Below are positions 16,452 to 26,700 of a stretch of 64,000 bases of DNA, one piece after another. Every line of letters begins with the position of its first letter. The stretch's first letter is position 1. Source of the DNA: Halalkalibacter urbisdiaboli (lineage in GTDB: Bacteria > Bacillota > Bacilli > Bacillales > Bacillaceae_D). The notes below the pieces were generated by a model. The model had not been told where the DNA came from, searched no databases, and worked only from the letters and a program-made list of their open reading frames with translations. The DNA is taken from NCBI RefSeq assembly GCF_002156385.1, contig NZ_MVJM01000002.1, forward strand, positions 969,919-1,033,918, read 5' to 3'. Position numbers and translations under genes: made by a program.

Positions 16452-18197
16452 CTACTTATTAAAATACTGCTCTAATCCCTCATACACGGCTTCGGCTGAT
16501 TTTTTTCTAAACTCATCGGTTTTCATCAGCTCTGCGTCGCTTGAATTCGTCACGAAGCCTAACTCAAGAAGGACGCTTGGAATTTTCGTTTGTTTAATAA
16601 CCTGAAAATTTCCCTGCTTCACGCCGCGGTCAGTTGTGTGAAGCTTTTCGATCAGCTTTTTATGAATTGCTTGAGCGAGTCCTTCACTACCTTCTGCTGC
16701 ATATGTGCTATTCCAATACGTTTCTGTTCCGTTTGCTGTTTTTGATTCCGCTGCATTGGCATGGACACTTATAAAAACATCAGCATTGGAATCATTTGCG
16801 ACTTTTACACGATCACCTAAGGATGGATAAACATCCGTATCACGAGTCATAATGACGTGCACACCAGCCTCGCGTAGTTTTTTCTCAAGACGAAGACTTA
16901 CATCTAAGGCGATATCGCTCTCGTGTAAATCATTTGCGACTGCACCAGGATCCTTGCCACCATGGCCTGGGTCAATGACGATTTTCTTACCGGATAGTAT
17001 ATTTCCTTTTATCACCGGGGTAACCGTAATAATTAATTCCCCTTCCGTGTCAGAAACAGAGGCTTGAAAGTCATTTGAGACTGTAAAGCTCAAGGTTTTG
17101 CCTTTCTCATTTTCACTAACAGTTACATTTGATAACCCCGTAATACGTTCCTTCGGCTTGGTAAGTTCGTGTGCCTCTGTCTGAATTGTCATGTTGTTCT
17201 CAAATTTTTCTTCTGAAGTCTTAATAAAACCTCCAAGTTTTCCATACGTAATCGTCGTTGATTGCCCAGTTGTTGATACAACAGGCTGAGTCATGAGACG
17301 GTATGGCGATTTACCATCTTTTGCTAAGTCTAGATAAAAGGCATGAACATACGCATCTCGGCCTTCATATTTAATTCTTGCCCAGCGCTCGCTAAAATCA
17401 GTGATTTCAACAGGAGTGCCTTTCGTTAATTTTCCTAAAGAGTTAAAATCTCGGCTTGGACCTGAGCGAACATTTAACGTATCCGCTCGGGCGATAACAC
17501 CAGTAAGTGCGCCTGGAGTCGTCGTTGAATCGGAAACAGGCTTCTGTCTCGTAATCGAGATTTCCTTCGTTTGTTGATTCCATTTTACATCCGCACCAAA
17601 GGTTTCTGAGAAAAAGCGTAACGGAATAACCGTGCTATGTTCGAATAAACGGGGTGACGGACGAACTTGAATAATATCTGCATTCACCTTTGTATCTTCA
17701 GAGTTTAAAGTAAATAAGACTTCTTTCCCTTGGTCGGTAGCGCGAACCTGTTTCTTTGCTTGATTCCATTCAACCTTAATCCCTAAAGCTTCACCAATTG
17801 CTCTAAACGGAACTAACGTGCTGTTATCGACCATAGGTATTTTTGAAATGGGGTACGTTAATGGTTCACCATTAATAAAAATCTTGATGTCCGCTGAAGT
17901 GGAAGGCTTTGTTGGATTCGTAGAGGTTGACTTTAGCTGTATGTAATCACTATGCACATACCCTTTGCGGCCTTGGTAATCGATTTCATACCAAATTCCT
18001 TTAGTTGCTTGAATTTGAACAGTAGCGCCTTGTTTCAATGACCCAATTCGTTCACTTTCAATAGAATCGGACGCCCGAACAGTAAGAGATGTCGCCTTGA
18101 CAACCCCTTGCTTCGCATTGGCATGAGCAACCCCGCCGACTGTAACGATGAGGCAGATAACCAAAAAGAGCGAACTCACTAGTTTCATCGCTTTCAT
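16452..18197 (-). CDS. Secreted N-acetylmuramoyl-L-alanine amidase with SH3 and copper-amine-oxidase-type domains
   Basis: This autolysin cleaves the amide bond between MurNAc and the stem peptide. It has a signal peptide (about 1-27), an SH3b domain (about 30-88), a copper-amine-oxidase N-domain-like stalk (about 105-215), a second SH3b (about 235-290), an AMIN-like beta region (about 305-400) and a C-terminal Amidase_3 domain (about 400-580). Zinc ligands and the catalytic Glu are visible in DPGHGG, HESD, SVHAN and LLELGF. The start at 18197 (MKAMKL) lies 11 bases after AAAGGAG; an ATG three codons earlier is too close to that site. No SLH domain is present, unlike the next two genes, so SH3b modules probably bind the wall. 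Confidence 0.9.
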   Translation of the reverse strand: MKAMKLVSSLFLVICLIVTVGGVAHANAKQGVVKATSLTVRASDSIESERIGSLKQGATVQIQATKGIWYEIDYQGRKGYVHSDYIQLKSTSTNPTKPSTSADIKIFINGEPLTYPISKIPMVDNSTLVPFRAIGEALGIKVEWNQAKKQVRATDQGKEVLFTLNSEDTKVNADIIQVRPSPRLFEHSTVIPLRFFSETFGADVKWNQQTKEISITRQKPVSDSTTTPGALTGVIARADTLNVRSGPSRDFNSLGKLTKGTPVEITDFSERWARIKYEGRDAYVHAFYLDLAKDGKSPYRLMTQPVVSTTGQSTTITYGKLGGFIKTSEEKFENNMTIQTEAHELTKPKERITGLSNVTVSENEKGKTLSFTVSNDFQASVSDTEGELIITVTPVIKGNILSGKKIVIDPGHGGKDPGAVANDLHESDIALDVSLRLEKKLREAGVHVIMTRDTDVYPSLGDRVKVANDSNADVFISVHANAAESKTANGTETYWNSTYAAEGSEGLAQAIHKKLIEKLHTTDRGVKQGNFQVIKQTKIPSVLLELGFVTNSSDAELMKTDEFRKKSAEAVYEGLEQYFNK

Positions 18198-18297
18198 ACT
18201 TAGCATCTCTCCTTTCCCTCACATGTCAATTTCATTATGAAAATTACCTAGACATCCCCCTAGTGGTGGGATTTGGATCGAAAAATGAGTAAGAAGG

Positions 18298-18323
18298 AGG
18301 AGGTAGTTGCTGTACTACCTCCT
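18298..18323 (-). terminator. Hairpin after the SLH-glucosaminidase gene
   Basis: A perfect 10-bp stem AGGAGGTAGT / ACTACCTCCT with a 6-base loop lies 11 bases after the stop codon. The T-tail on the minus strand is weak, so termination may be partial. Confidence 0.6.
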
Positions 18324-18333
18324 ATGCTTCTAG

Positions 18334-20235
18334 TTATTTAACAAATTGAACTTCACGAACGTAATCGCCATGAACGTACGCAAATTCATGATCCTTATGA
18401 TCCGATAAAATCTTGTACCATGTTCCATCTGCTTGTTTTGTTTCCTCAACAATAACAACATAGTAACCTGAACCAGGATAACGATATTGTGGTGCTAGTT
18501 TCGTGTTTGGCTGTGGACGGGCATTCAAGGATTCCGTCGTTCTTGCCACCTTGTAAACACCATGATCCTTTTTCCCTAAAAAGGCATCCGCTCGATACAT
18601 ATGACCAGCAATCTTCTGACCCCATAACGGATCAGAGGCATAGTTAATATTCATACCATGGCTCTTATTTCCTAATACTGCTCCACGGTACTGAGCACCC
18701 TCAGGCGTTAAGTAACGCTCATTCATTGAGCGAGCAACTCCCATAATCGAATCTTCAAAACTCTCATAATTATAGGCGTTGCCAAGTGGATCACTATCAT
18801 ACGCACGGTAGCCAAATAGATTTTTACGTTGAATCGCAATTTCACTTAACCCATAACTACTTTCGTGAATGGCTTTTGCAAAAAGGTAAAGCGCATTGAT
18901 GCCATATGTTTCTTGAGCTTTAATGAATACATGACCGAGCTCTCGTAACGGGCTTTCATCCTTGACGACTTTTCCATTGATTTTGGTTTCTACTGATAAA
19001 ATATAACGGTTTAAATCGTCTGCCGTATAGTTCGTCTTTGAACGCAATGGAAGATAATTAAAATATTGAAAGGCTTGTCCGACATTTTGGCCCGATGCAT
19101 TCTTAAAATCACGACCATTTAAGCTGTAATATTTTTGTCCAGGCTGCATAAAGGTTGGCGCATAACCATACAAATATGTACCTGAAGTGTTTTTCAATGG
19201 GTCAAACACACGATGAACAAGAACTCCATTTGAATTTTCATAATGTGATTTCCCTTGCATTAAAGGCGTTGGGATTAATAGTGCATCCTGTTGGCGAATA
19301 TAGCCTGTTTGGTCAGCGTAACGAACATGAACCCAGTTTTCATCAGAGCTTATGTATTCTAGCTCCGTACCAGGTGCAACATACGTTTGCTGCGTTGTTT
19401 TATTTTCCGCTCGGATGGTAACGGTATATTGTCCAACTGGAGGATTAGCCGCTACCATACCATCCTTCATTTTTAATAGCTTTAATCCCTGGTAGATTAA
19501 TTGATTTGAGCCTTGATTCGCAGCAGCTTCTGCATATGTCATATAGTAGTTTGGTTGATACGAAACCGACCCATTTTGAGATACAGAGGCCACACGATAA
19601 AGCTCTGTCGTTTCGCCGCCTGTGGAAATAACATGAAGCATTCTTTCTATGAATGCCGCTGCATGGGCACGGGTTGCATCATTTCTTGGTCCGAAATTAA
19701 CTTTGCCACCACCAAGCGGAATCCCGCGAATAATCCCAAAATAGACATTATGAGCAACCGCTAAGCGAAAGCTTGGATTAATCAAATCTAAATCATTAAA
19801 GTTTAAAGCAACAGAAGTTCGGGTAATTCCTTTATACGTGAGGGCACGATCTATCATGACTGCCATTTCTTGTCTCGAAATCTGTGCTTCCGGTTTGTAA
19901 ACATTACCTGGATACCCACCAACGATACCTGCACTCACCGCTCGACTAATATCGTAAAAATGCGGATGAGTCTCTGGAACGTCATCAAAGCTTGAAGACC
20001 CTCCTGGTAAATTAAGCGCACGCCCTAAGAATGTTGCAAACTGCGCACGTGTAACAGAATCATCAGGGCCATAACGACCTGGGCCGTAGCCTCGCAGAAT
20101 CCCTTTTTCTATCGCTGATCTCATTTCTGTTTCAAGGCTGTGTCCAGTCAAATCATCACTTTGAGCAAACGCACTTGAATGATAGGATGGGAAAATTGTG
20201 CCTAAGATGATTAAGATAATAAGCAAACTTCTCAC
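18334..20235 (-). CDS. SLH-anchored N-acetylglucosaminidase
   Basis: This is a wall hydrolase of the GH73 glucosaminidase type, anchored by SLH domains. A signal peptide (about 1-25) leads into three SLH motifs (about 32-210; YGPDDSVTRAQFATFLGRA is the clearest). An SH3b-like stretch lies near 260-320, and the glucosaminidase domain covers about 430-580, with the general acid Glu in AKAIHESSYGLS. A terminal SH3b-like domain ends the 633-residue protein. The GTG at 20235 has AAAGGGG seven bases upstream, better than the in-frame start ten codons earlier. It is probably exported by Sec and attached to the pyruvylated polymer made by csaB. Confidence 0.88.
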   Translation of the reverse strand: MRSLLIILIILGTIFPSYHSSAFAQSDDLTGHSLETEMRSAIEKGILRGYGPGRYGPDDSVTRAQFATFLGRALNLPGGSSSFDDVPETHPHFYDISRAVSAGIVGGYPGNVYKPEAQISRQEMAVMIDRALTYKGITRTSVALNFNDLDLINPSFRLAVAHNVYFGIIRGIPLGGGKVNFGPRNDATRAHAAAFIERMLHVISTGGETTELYRVASVSQNGSVSYQPNYYMTYAEAAANQGSNQLIYQGLKLLKMKDGMVAANPPVGQYTVTIRAENKTTQQTYVAPGTELEYISSDENWVHVRYADQTGYIRQQDALLIPTPLMQGKSHYENSNGVLVHRVFDPLKNTSGTYLYGYAPTFMQPGQKYYSLNGRDFKNASGQNVGQAFQYFNYLPLRSKTNYTADDLNRYILSVETKINGKVVKDESPLRELGHVFIKAQETYGINALYLFAKAIHESSYGLSEIAIQRKNLFGYRAYDSDPLGNAYNYESFEDSIMGVARSMNERYLTPEGAQYRGAVLGNKSHGMNINYASDPLWGQKIAGHMYRADAFLGKKDHGVYKVARTTESLNARPQPNTKLAPQYRYPGSGYYVVIVEETKQADGTWYKILSDHKDHEFAYVHGDYVREVQFVK

Positions 20236-20366
20236 AAAAATACCCCTTTCGTTTCCAGTCAGCAATTTTAGATAAAACCGCTGGGAAACATTAAAAATGA
20301 TGTCGAAATTTCTGAAGTACTTTTATTCTATCAAAGGTCCTTCCCCCCGACTAGGAGGAAATTATG

Positions 20367-22607
20367 TCATTGTTGACGTGCGCGGTCTAAAAAGGCAGAA
20401 AACTCCGCACGCGTCGTCACCTTATTCAAACCATACGTCCCATCAGGTAGCCCGTTAGCAAGCTGATTACTCTTTAACGCATCGATTGCCTTAAATGCCC
20501 AATGTGATGGCTTTACATCAGGAAATGGATTATCAGTAGAGCCTGTTAAACGATAGGCTCGCTGTAAAATTACTGCCATCTCTGCACGCGTCAGCTTCTC
20601 TTGTGGAGAAAACGTATCACTTGTTTTACCAGTCATAATCCCAGCCTTTTCAACTGCAACGATTGCGTCATAGTAGAATGAGTCTTGCTTAACATCCTTG
20701 AGCGCTGTCTTCTGCCCATTTGCCGATAAATTCAAAGCTCGAGCAATCATAATCGCTGTTTGTTCACGGGTAATCGAATCATTTGGCTTAAACGTTCCAT
20801 CATTAAACCCACTAATTACATTCAAATCATTTAAATTGAGAATCGACTCATAACCCCAGAAGCTAGCCTTTACATCCGAAAAGCGTTGAACCTGATAGCT
20901 CTGTTGATAGATTGCTTCAATTTGGTCAAAGTAAACCTGACCTTTTCCTTGCTTTGAAGCAACTGACTGAGCAATGTAAACTTGTTCTAGCTTAATTGGT
21001 GTTGGGAGATTACTAGGAAGCTTTGCTCTGACGTATTTCCAGCCAGTCCAATTAAATGCGTGCTCTTGTGTAAAATTAATCGTATGCCGTTGACCCGAAC
21101 CGTCCATAATCGTTCCGCGTAACCAATGTTCACGTCCATCACCAAATGCCCAAAGGCCAAGCTCCTGTGGCATTCCTAGAATTTCCCGCGCTGGACTTGC
21201 CTTTAAATAAGCAGCAGCCGTGCCAGTTTCACCCTTCGTATAATCATAAGTAAGCTTAAGAGCTCCCTCTCCTAAACGAGCCGTCCCCTTTGATTCTGAA
21301 AGCGAAACCTCTGCCCGTGCAGCAGTTGCCTGCCAGCCAGTCATTCGATCAAGTGAGGAAATCATTAGCATTGGGTCGTTGATTTCTAGCTTTTTCGGCT
21401 TTTCCGTCGAAATGACTTGCAGCGTTGTGGGAACTCCACGTTCGACCCCATCGGATGGTCGATTTATGAGCGTAGCATTTTGATAATATGGCAAACGGGC
21501 GACCATCGTCGTTGAGCCGCCACCATCTAAATTAATTGCATTGTGAACGCCTAACGAAATTAAATAGTTTGCAAAGTCCTGTAACGTTGCCCCGTTGCTA
21601 TATCCTGATTGTCTGCCATCCAACGTAACAAGATACACGCGTGAGCCATCCTTTGACACCCCAATCGCTGTACGCGGATGAGCCGTCGTTGCAAACGAGC
21701 TTGTTAGATTCATAGAAATCGACTGGGCACCATTACGCACAAGTGTCGGCCCTGTCGCAAGCATAAACTGGGCATCCTTCCATTCATTATTAATCGAGGC
21801 TTGAACCGAAATCGATTCTCCCTCTTTTACGGATAAAAACTGATCAGAGAGCGTTTTCCCTTGAATAGAGAGAACAAAGCCGTTCTCCGGTATCGTTGAA
21901 TTACCTGCTTGTCCTAATCTCGTCACCTTTGTAACAGTACCTGTTAGCTGTGAACCGAACTTAAATGAATCAGAGCCACTTTCTGCAACGACGACAATTT
22001 CAGTTCCCCATTGATTCGTATTTGTTGTTGTACGGTTCTCAGAAGGTGTATAAAGAACAATTTTATCCGTTTCTCTCGTACTATTAACTGAATCAACATT
22101 ATACGTGGCCCCGTTATGTGTAAAAGAGATAACCGGATTCACATCTGCTACAACCGGCTGACCATCTCGGTTTAGTCCAAACGCTGCTTTATGAAACACA
22201 GGACCATCTGCATCCTTAGAGGTCACACCAAAATGTAAAATCTCATTGTTGCGTACAATCATGTTCATCGGCACAAACCCGCCATTAATGGCACCGACGA
22301 CATAATGATTATCATACGTATTCGCGAATGCCTGGGCGGTCGTAGTCTGTAGCCTTCCTAAAGGAGTCGGATGATAGAGCTCAAGTGATACACTTGGCTT
22401 CGAATAGGCAACATCAAGCACTTGAATGGCCCGCTGTGTTGTCCCATTTTGATATGTCTCTTGTATGAGTGACACACCGTCAGCGATTTCCTCCTTTTGT
22501 GAACTTAGCTTTGAACCAAAACCACTGTACCCTAACGCCTGTAATGGCGATGACAACAACAAAACCCCAACCAACAATAACGTCGTGACAAATCTATTTT
22601 TTTTCAA
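20367..22607 (-). CDS. SLH-anchored phosphodiester glycosidase (NAGPA family)
   Basis: The N-terminal enzyme domain (about 55-400) belongs to the NAGPA/DUF2233 phosphodiester glycosidase family, which removes sugars from phosphodiesters; in bacteria this may act on wall polymers. Signature blocks are AINGGFVP, TLDGRQSGYS, INLDGGGSTTM and RPSDGVERGVPT. A beta-sandwich-like region (about 405-575) follows, and three SLH motifs close the 746-residue protein (about 575-746). A signal peptide is at 1-26. The start is a TTG with GGTGGAG nine bases upstream. An ATG four bases before it opens another frame that ends after five codons within a run of eight A. Confidence 0.85.
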   Translation of the reverse strand: MKKNRFVTTLLLVGVLLLSSPLQALGYSGFGSKLSSQKEEIADGVSLIQETYQNGTTQRAIQVLDVAYSKPSVSLELYHPTPLGRLQTTTAQAFANTYDNHYVVGAINGGFVPMNMIVRNNEILHFGVTSKDADGPVFHKAAFGLNRDGQPVVADVNPVISFTHNGATYNVDSVNSTRETDKIVLYTPSENRTTTNTNQWGTEIVVVAESGSDSFKFGSQLTGTVTKVTRLGQAGNSTIPENGFVLSIQGKTLSDQFLSVKEGESISVQASINNEWKDAQFMLATGPTLVRNGAQSISMNLTSSFATTAHPRTAIGVSKDGSRVYLVTLDGRQSGYSNGATLQDFANYLISLGVHNAINLDGGGSTTMVARLPYYQNATLINRPSDGVERGVPTTLQVISTEKPKKLEINDPMLMISSLDRMTGWQATAARAEVSLSESKGTARLGEGALKLTYDYTKGETGTAAAYLKASPAREILGMPQELGLWAFGDGREHWLRGTIMDGSGQRHTINFTQEHAFNWTGWKYVRAKLPSNLPTPIKLEQVYIAQSVASKQGKGQVYFDQIEAIYQQSYQVQRFSDVKASFWGYESILNLNDLNVISGFNDGTFKPNDSITREQTAIMIARALNLSANGQKTALKDVKQDSFYYDAIVAVEKAGIMTGKTSDTFSPQEKLTRAEMAVILQRAYRLTGSTDNPFPDVKPSHWAFKAIDALKSNQLANGLPDGTYGLNKVTTRAEFSAFLDRARQQ

Positions 22608-22851
22608 CCATATTCACTCCACCTGTTATTCTCTAAGATTGCGATTCTTTTTTTCACTTATTCTTTTATAATTCTACAAGATCACCTACCAGTTGAAAAG
22701 GAATAATGGAAAAGATTATCATAATATGTTGGAATTCGTACTTTATACTTAGATTGTGGGAAATCTAGCTAAAATACTATCGTTATCAAGGAGATTGTAT
22801 TATAGTTACTAGTAGAGTAATTTGCTATTTTTTACATAATAGGAGGGTGTT

Positions 22852-23532
22852 ATGACGTTAAGAAAAAGAATGACATATGCAGCAGCTGTTAGTATGGCAG
22901 CCTTGCTTCTGTCGACTCCCGCTTTTGCAGAAACAGAGGAAACTGAAGCAATGGAAGAGGATATCGTGGAGGAGAACTTAGAAGAGGAGCCTCTCGTCCG
23001 CGATGAGTTTCAAGATGTTTCACCTGACTACTTTGCATATGGTGCGATTTATTATTTATTCGATTTAGGAATTATTAAAGGAAAGACCGGGCAAACTTTC
23101 GAACCGAATAGCAAGCTAACCCGTGCCGAAGCCGCTCATTTAATAAGCAGCACATTAGGCTTAAAAGCTTCTAGCACATATGAATTAAAAGCAAAGGATG
23201 TCTCGAAGAAAAGCTGGGCCTATGATTCTCTACGTGCTGTCGAAGAGCAAGGCTTGATGATCGGAAATGAAGGCAACATCCGCCCAGCAGATTCAATTAC
23301 CCGGGCAGAAGTGAGTGTTCTGTTGCACCGGGCCTTCTCATACGCACAGCCGACTCGCTTCTATTCGTTCGAAGATGTTAAACGTTCTTCGTGGGCATAC
23401 GATTCTGTAAATATTTTAGCTGCAAACGGCATCACCACTGAGGCTGGCGGTTTATTTCGACCAAAAGCTTTAACAACACGAGGTGAATTTTCATTATTTC
23501 TAGCCCGTTCACTTAGTGATGAATTTAAATAA
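22852..23532 (+). CDS. Minimal SLH-domain protein
   Basis: The 226-residue precursor is almost only a signal peptide (cleavage after AFA at about 26), a very acidic linker (about 27-52) and three SLH motifs (about 52-220). No enzyme domain is present. The site AGGAGGG six bases before the ATG is strong. It may coat the polymer, compete with larger SLH proteins, or be the anchor part of a once larger protein. It is divergent from the glycosidase gene. Confidence 0.88.
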   Translation: MTLRKRMTYAAAVSMAALLLSTPAFAETEETEAMEEDIVEENLEEEPLVRDEFQDVSPDYFAYGAIYYLFDLGIIKGKTGQTFEPNSKLTRAEAAHLISSTLGLKASSTYELKAKDVSKKSWAYDSLRAVEEQGLMIGNEGNIRPADSITRAEVSVLLHRAFSYAQPTRFYSFEDVKRSSWAYDSVNILAANGITTEAGGLFRPKALTTRGEFSLFLARSLSDEFK

Positions 23533-23543
23533 TCAATAATTCG

Positions 23544-23573
23544 AACCCTTCATTTGAAATGAGGGGTTTTTTT
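23544..23573 (+). terminator. Terminator after the small SLH gene
   Basis: The stem AACCCTTCATTT / GAAATGAGGGGTT (one G-T pair) is followed by seven T. Confidence 0.88.
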
Positions 23574-23671
23574 GTGAGCAGAATGCGTTGTTTTTTTAAT
23601 TTCTTCGGTGATTTTTCACCTATTCCGGTGAATTGCCTGCGGTCAATCCATAGACTGGCGAACCCACGATT

Positions 23672-23704
23672 AAAAAGACCTGCTCCTACACAGGAACAGG
23701 TCTT
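23672..23704 (-). terminator. Terminator after the subtilase gene
   Basis: The stem AAGACCTG(C/T)TCC / GGA(A/G)CAGGTCTT with a 6-base loop is followed on the minus strand by a T-run. It lies nine bases after the protease stop codon. Confidence 0.9.
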
Positions 23705-23712
23705 CCTCAAGC

Positions 23713-26700
23713 TTATTTCGTTACTTGCACTTTATACGGATGAAGGCTTGTGTTTCCATTACTATCTTGAATATCTACTGTGTACGTTCCCTTTTTCAGC
23801 TTCACGGTCATGTGCTCACCATCACCGCTACCGTAATGATCGACCCTTTGTATAGCCTCACCTTCGCTATTGCGAATCGTTACAACACCGTCTAAATCTG
23901 ATGGAAGGGAAAGCTGAACCGTGTATTCCCCTGCTTCCTTTACAACAAGGCGATGGCTGTTGGTCACTTTCTTACTAGAAGAGGCAACTGGTAAGAATCC
24001 GGTTGTCTCCCACATCCCCGTTCCAGATTGGATAAAGCCGCGTGGTTCATCACGGTCTGGATCAATCGTCGAGACATCAAGACGATATGGGGCAAATGAC
24101 GTTGGCCCTGTTAGAAACGGCTCATTTGCAACGACAATAAAGTAGCCGGCACCTTTTTTCGCGCGGAACGAGCCACGTAATTCAGTCTCGGTTAGCTCCA
24201 TTGGCATGTGAATCGACACGTTCGACTCCTCTTTCTCTGAAAGCTCGCGATCTCCATCCGTGTCCTCAACAATTAACAACAGTGGAACCGTCTGAGCAAA
24301 GAGCTCTTCTGGCAATCCTTGCTTTTGACGATTCGTAGCCTGAAGACTTTCGTAGTGAAATCCAATGAGCTCGTCCTGCTTTGCTGGTTCAACATAGTAA
24401 AAGTCTGAACTGCCTGTCATGGCTAGATTCCCGTTAATCGCATAGCTTGGAACTGGCTTCGCATTGTTAAAGCTATCGTTTTTCCAATAGGAATCTTCTG
24501 GGTTAGCTTTTACGGACGATAACTCCAATTCATATTCATCCAATGAAGGCTGTCCGTATCCTACTTGATTTGAGGTTAAAAAGATGTACGTTTCCCCTTC
24601 CTCAAGACCTAAATATAATTCAGTTTTGTTTACGTTAGAATCATAATACGAATAACCACCACTGAAAGTAATCGGTTGTAATGCTTGCTCTTCGGTTTCC
24701 TCATCGATTTCAACTTTGAATACATCAACAAATGGATTCAAGGTAGCTGTTGTATTCCAGTCAAGATGATAGATACCATTCACCTCTGGCGTGAAGTGAA
24801 AAACATCCTGGTCCCCTGTATATTGAAATCCTGCTCTGAATGGCTCATCTAGCTCCAATGGCTGGCTAGCAAAAATGATTTCCTCTGCTAAAAACGGATC
24901 AACATAAAAACCAGCCCCACCTAGTAACATATCTAAAATTAATTGTTGATGCTCTCTTCCTGCTTCACGATAATCTTCAAAAATATCTTCAACTGCTACA
25001 TCTTCATCAGCTGGCATATCAACATCAGAATACATCGGGAATCCGTCCTCATCCTTTGAAGGAACCGCCCCTTTTACAGATAATGTGTAAGGGATATGCG
25101 ATGATTTTGGTTGAACCTCTTCCATTTCCTCAAAATAAAGCATATAGGGATCAAACCAAATATCCTCAGCCGTAGTCAGCTCAATGAGATACTCTGTTTC
25201 CGGCATCGTTTCGAACACAAAGGTTTTTGGTACCCCGATTGCTGTTGAGTAATCACTAAACATCGGCATCGCCCCAAAGCCATCATCCTCATAATCGAAC
25301 GAAAAATCAGCTGGTATATCTGCATATCCATGAGCATGTTCATCTGCTAAATACACATGAATGCCAACATTTATCCCTGGCAAAGCAGACACATCGACCT
25401 GAACGCTCTCTCCTTCTTTAGATGTATACCTGAAATAATCGCTATCCCCGCTTTCTCCAGCTAGATAGAGGTTTTCGTCAAGTTCATCTGCTGTTGAAAA
25501 AGGAAGCTCCTCGATTTCAACGGGTTGATTCTTTGTAATTGAATCTTCTTTATAATCCTGCTCCTTTGACAGATTTAAAGTAAACGTATGCTTTCCATCC
25601 TCGCGGTAATGCTCATTTGGATCCTTTACTGTTACCTTAATACTGCCTGCTTCTTCAACTCTCATTAAATACCCTTCCGCTCTTCCTATCGATGCGTCAT
25701 TTACAAGAACAGGGTCATCTTGGCCATTTTCATTTTCAAACTGCAGCTCAAACATAAGATCATATGAAGGAGTTCCTGTCAGTTCAAACTGAACGAAATC
25801 TCCCGCTTCAACAACAACTTCGTATTGAAATGCTTCGCCTACCTTAGTAAACGCGTCAGCTGCCTTCGCTTCCTGCTCGTCATTCCAAGAAAGTTTTTTT
25901 GAAGTTGTTTCCTGCGTAAACTCCGGTAATTTTTTTACATCATACTCTAACGCTTTAACAGGATCGACCATGCCGTACCCCGAGGTTAAATCATAATGAC
26001 CTGCATTGGATGCGGTCTGCTGAATGATGTATTTCACTTCATATGGTGTTAAATTCGGGTGCTTTGATAAAAGCAATGAAGCAACACCCGCGACGATAGG
26101 ACTCGACATCGACGTACCGGATAACTTATCAAATGTCGCATGCTTATCAACTGAAAATAGCGGAGCATAAACACTATCACCAGGTGCTACAACGTCAATT
26201 GTCGGTCCATAATTCGAGAAAAAGGCCCGTTCATCTTTTTCATTCGTTGCCCCTACACTAATCACACCAGGATAGGCGGCCGGATAAGACGTTATCGACG
26301 CTGAGGCATCATTTCCTGCTGCTGCAACAATGACAATTCCTGCTTCAATCGCTTTCTGTACAGCATGCTCAATAATATCGGAAGGGCTGTAGGAGCCTAG
26401 ACTCAAATTGATGATATCTACGTCCTGCTCTACTGCTTGTAAAATTCCTTCTGCGATATCGTAATCAAACACAAACATGTCGCGATTAAACACATCGATA
26501 GAAACAATCCTTGCTTCTGGATTCACCCCGTAACCACCAATGCCGTTCCCCTTTTCCCCGGCAATAATCCCGGCAACATGAGTACCATGCGCATCAGCTA
26601 ATGGGCGCTTAAGTGGGTCACGTGAATTAACCTCTGTCTTAATTTGATTTTTCAACTCTGGATGATGACGATTCACTCCAGTATCAACAACACCAACTGT

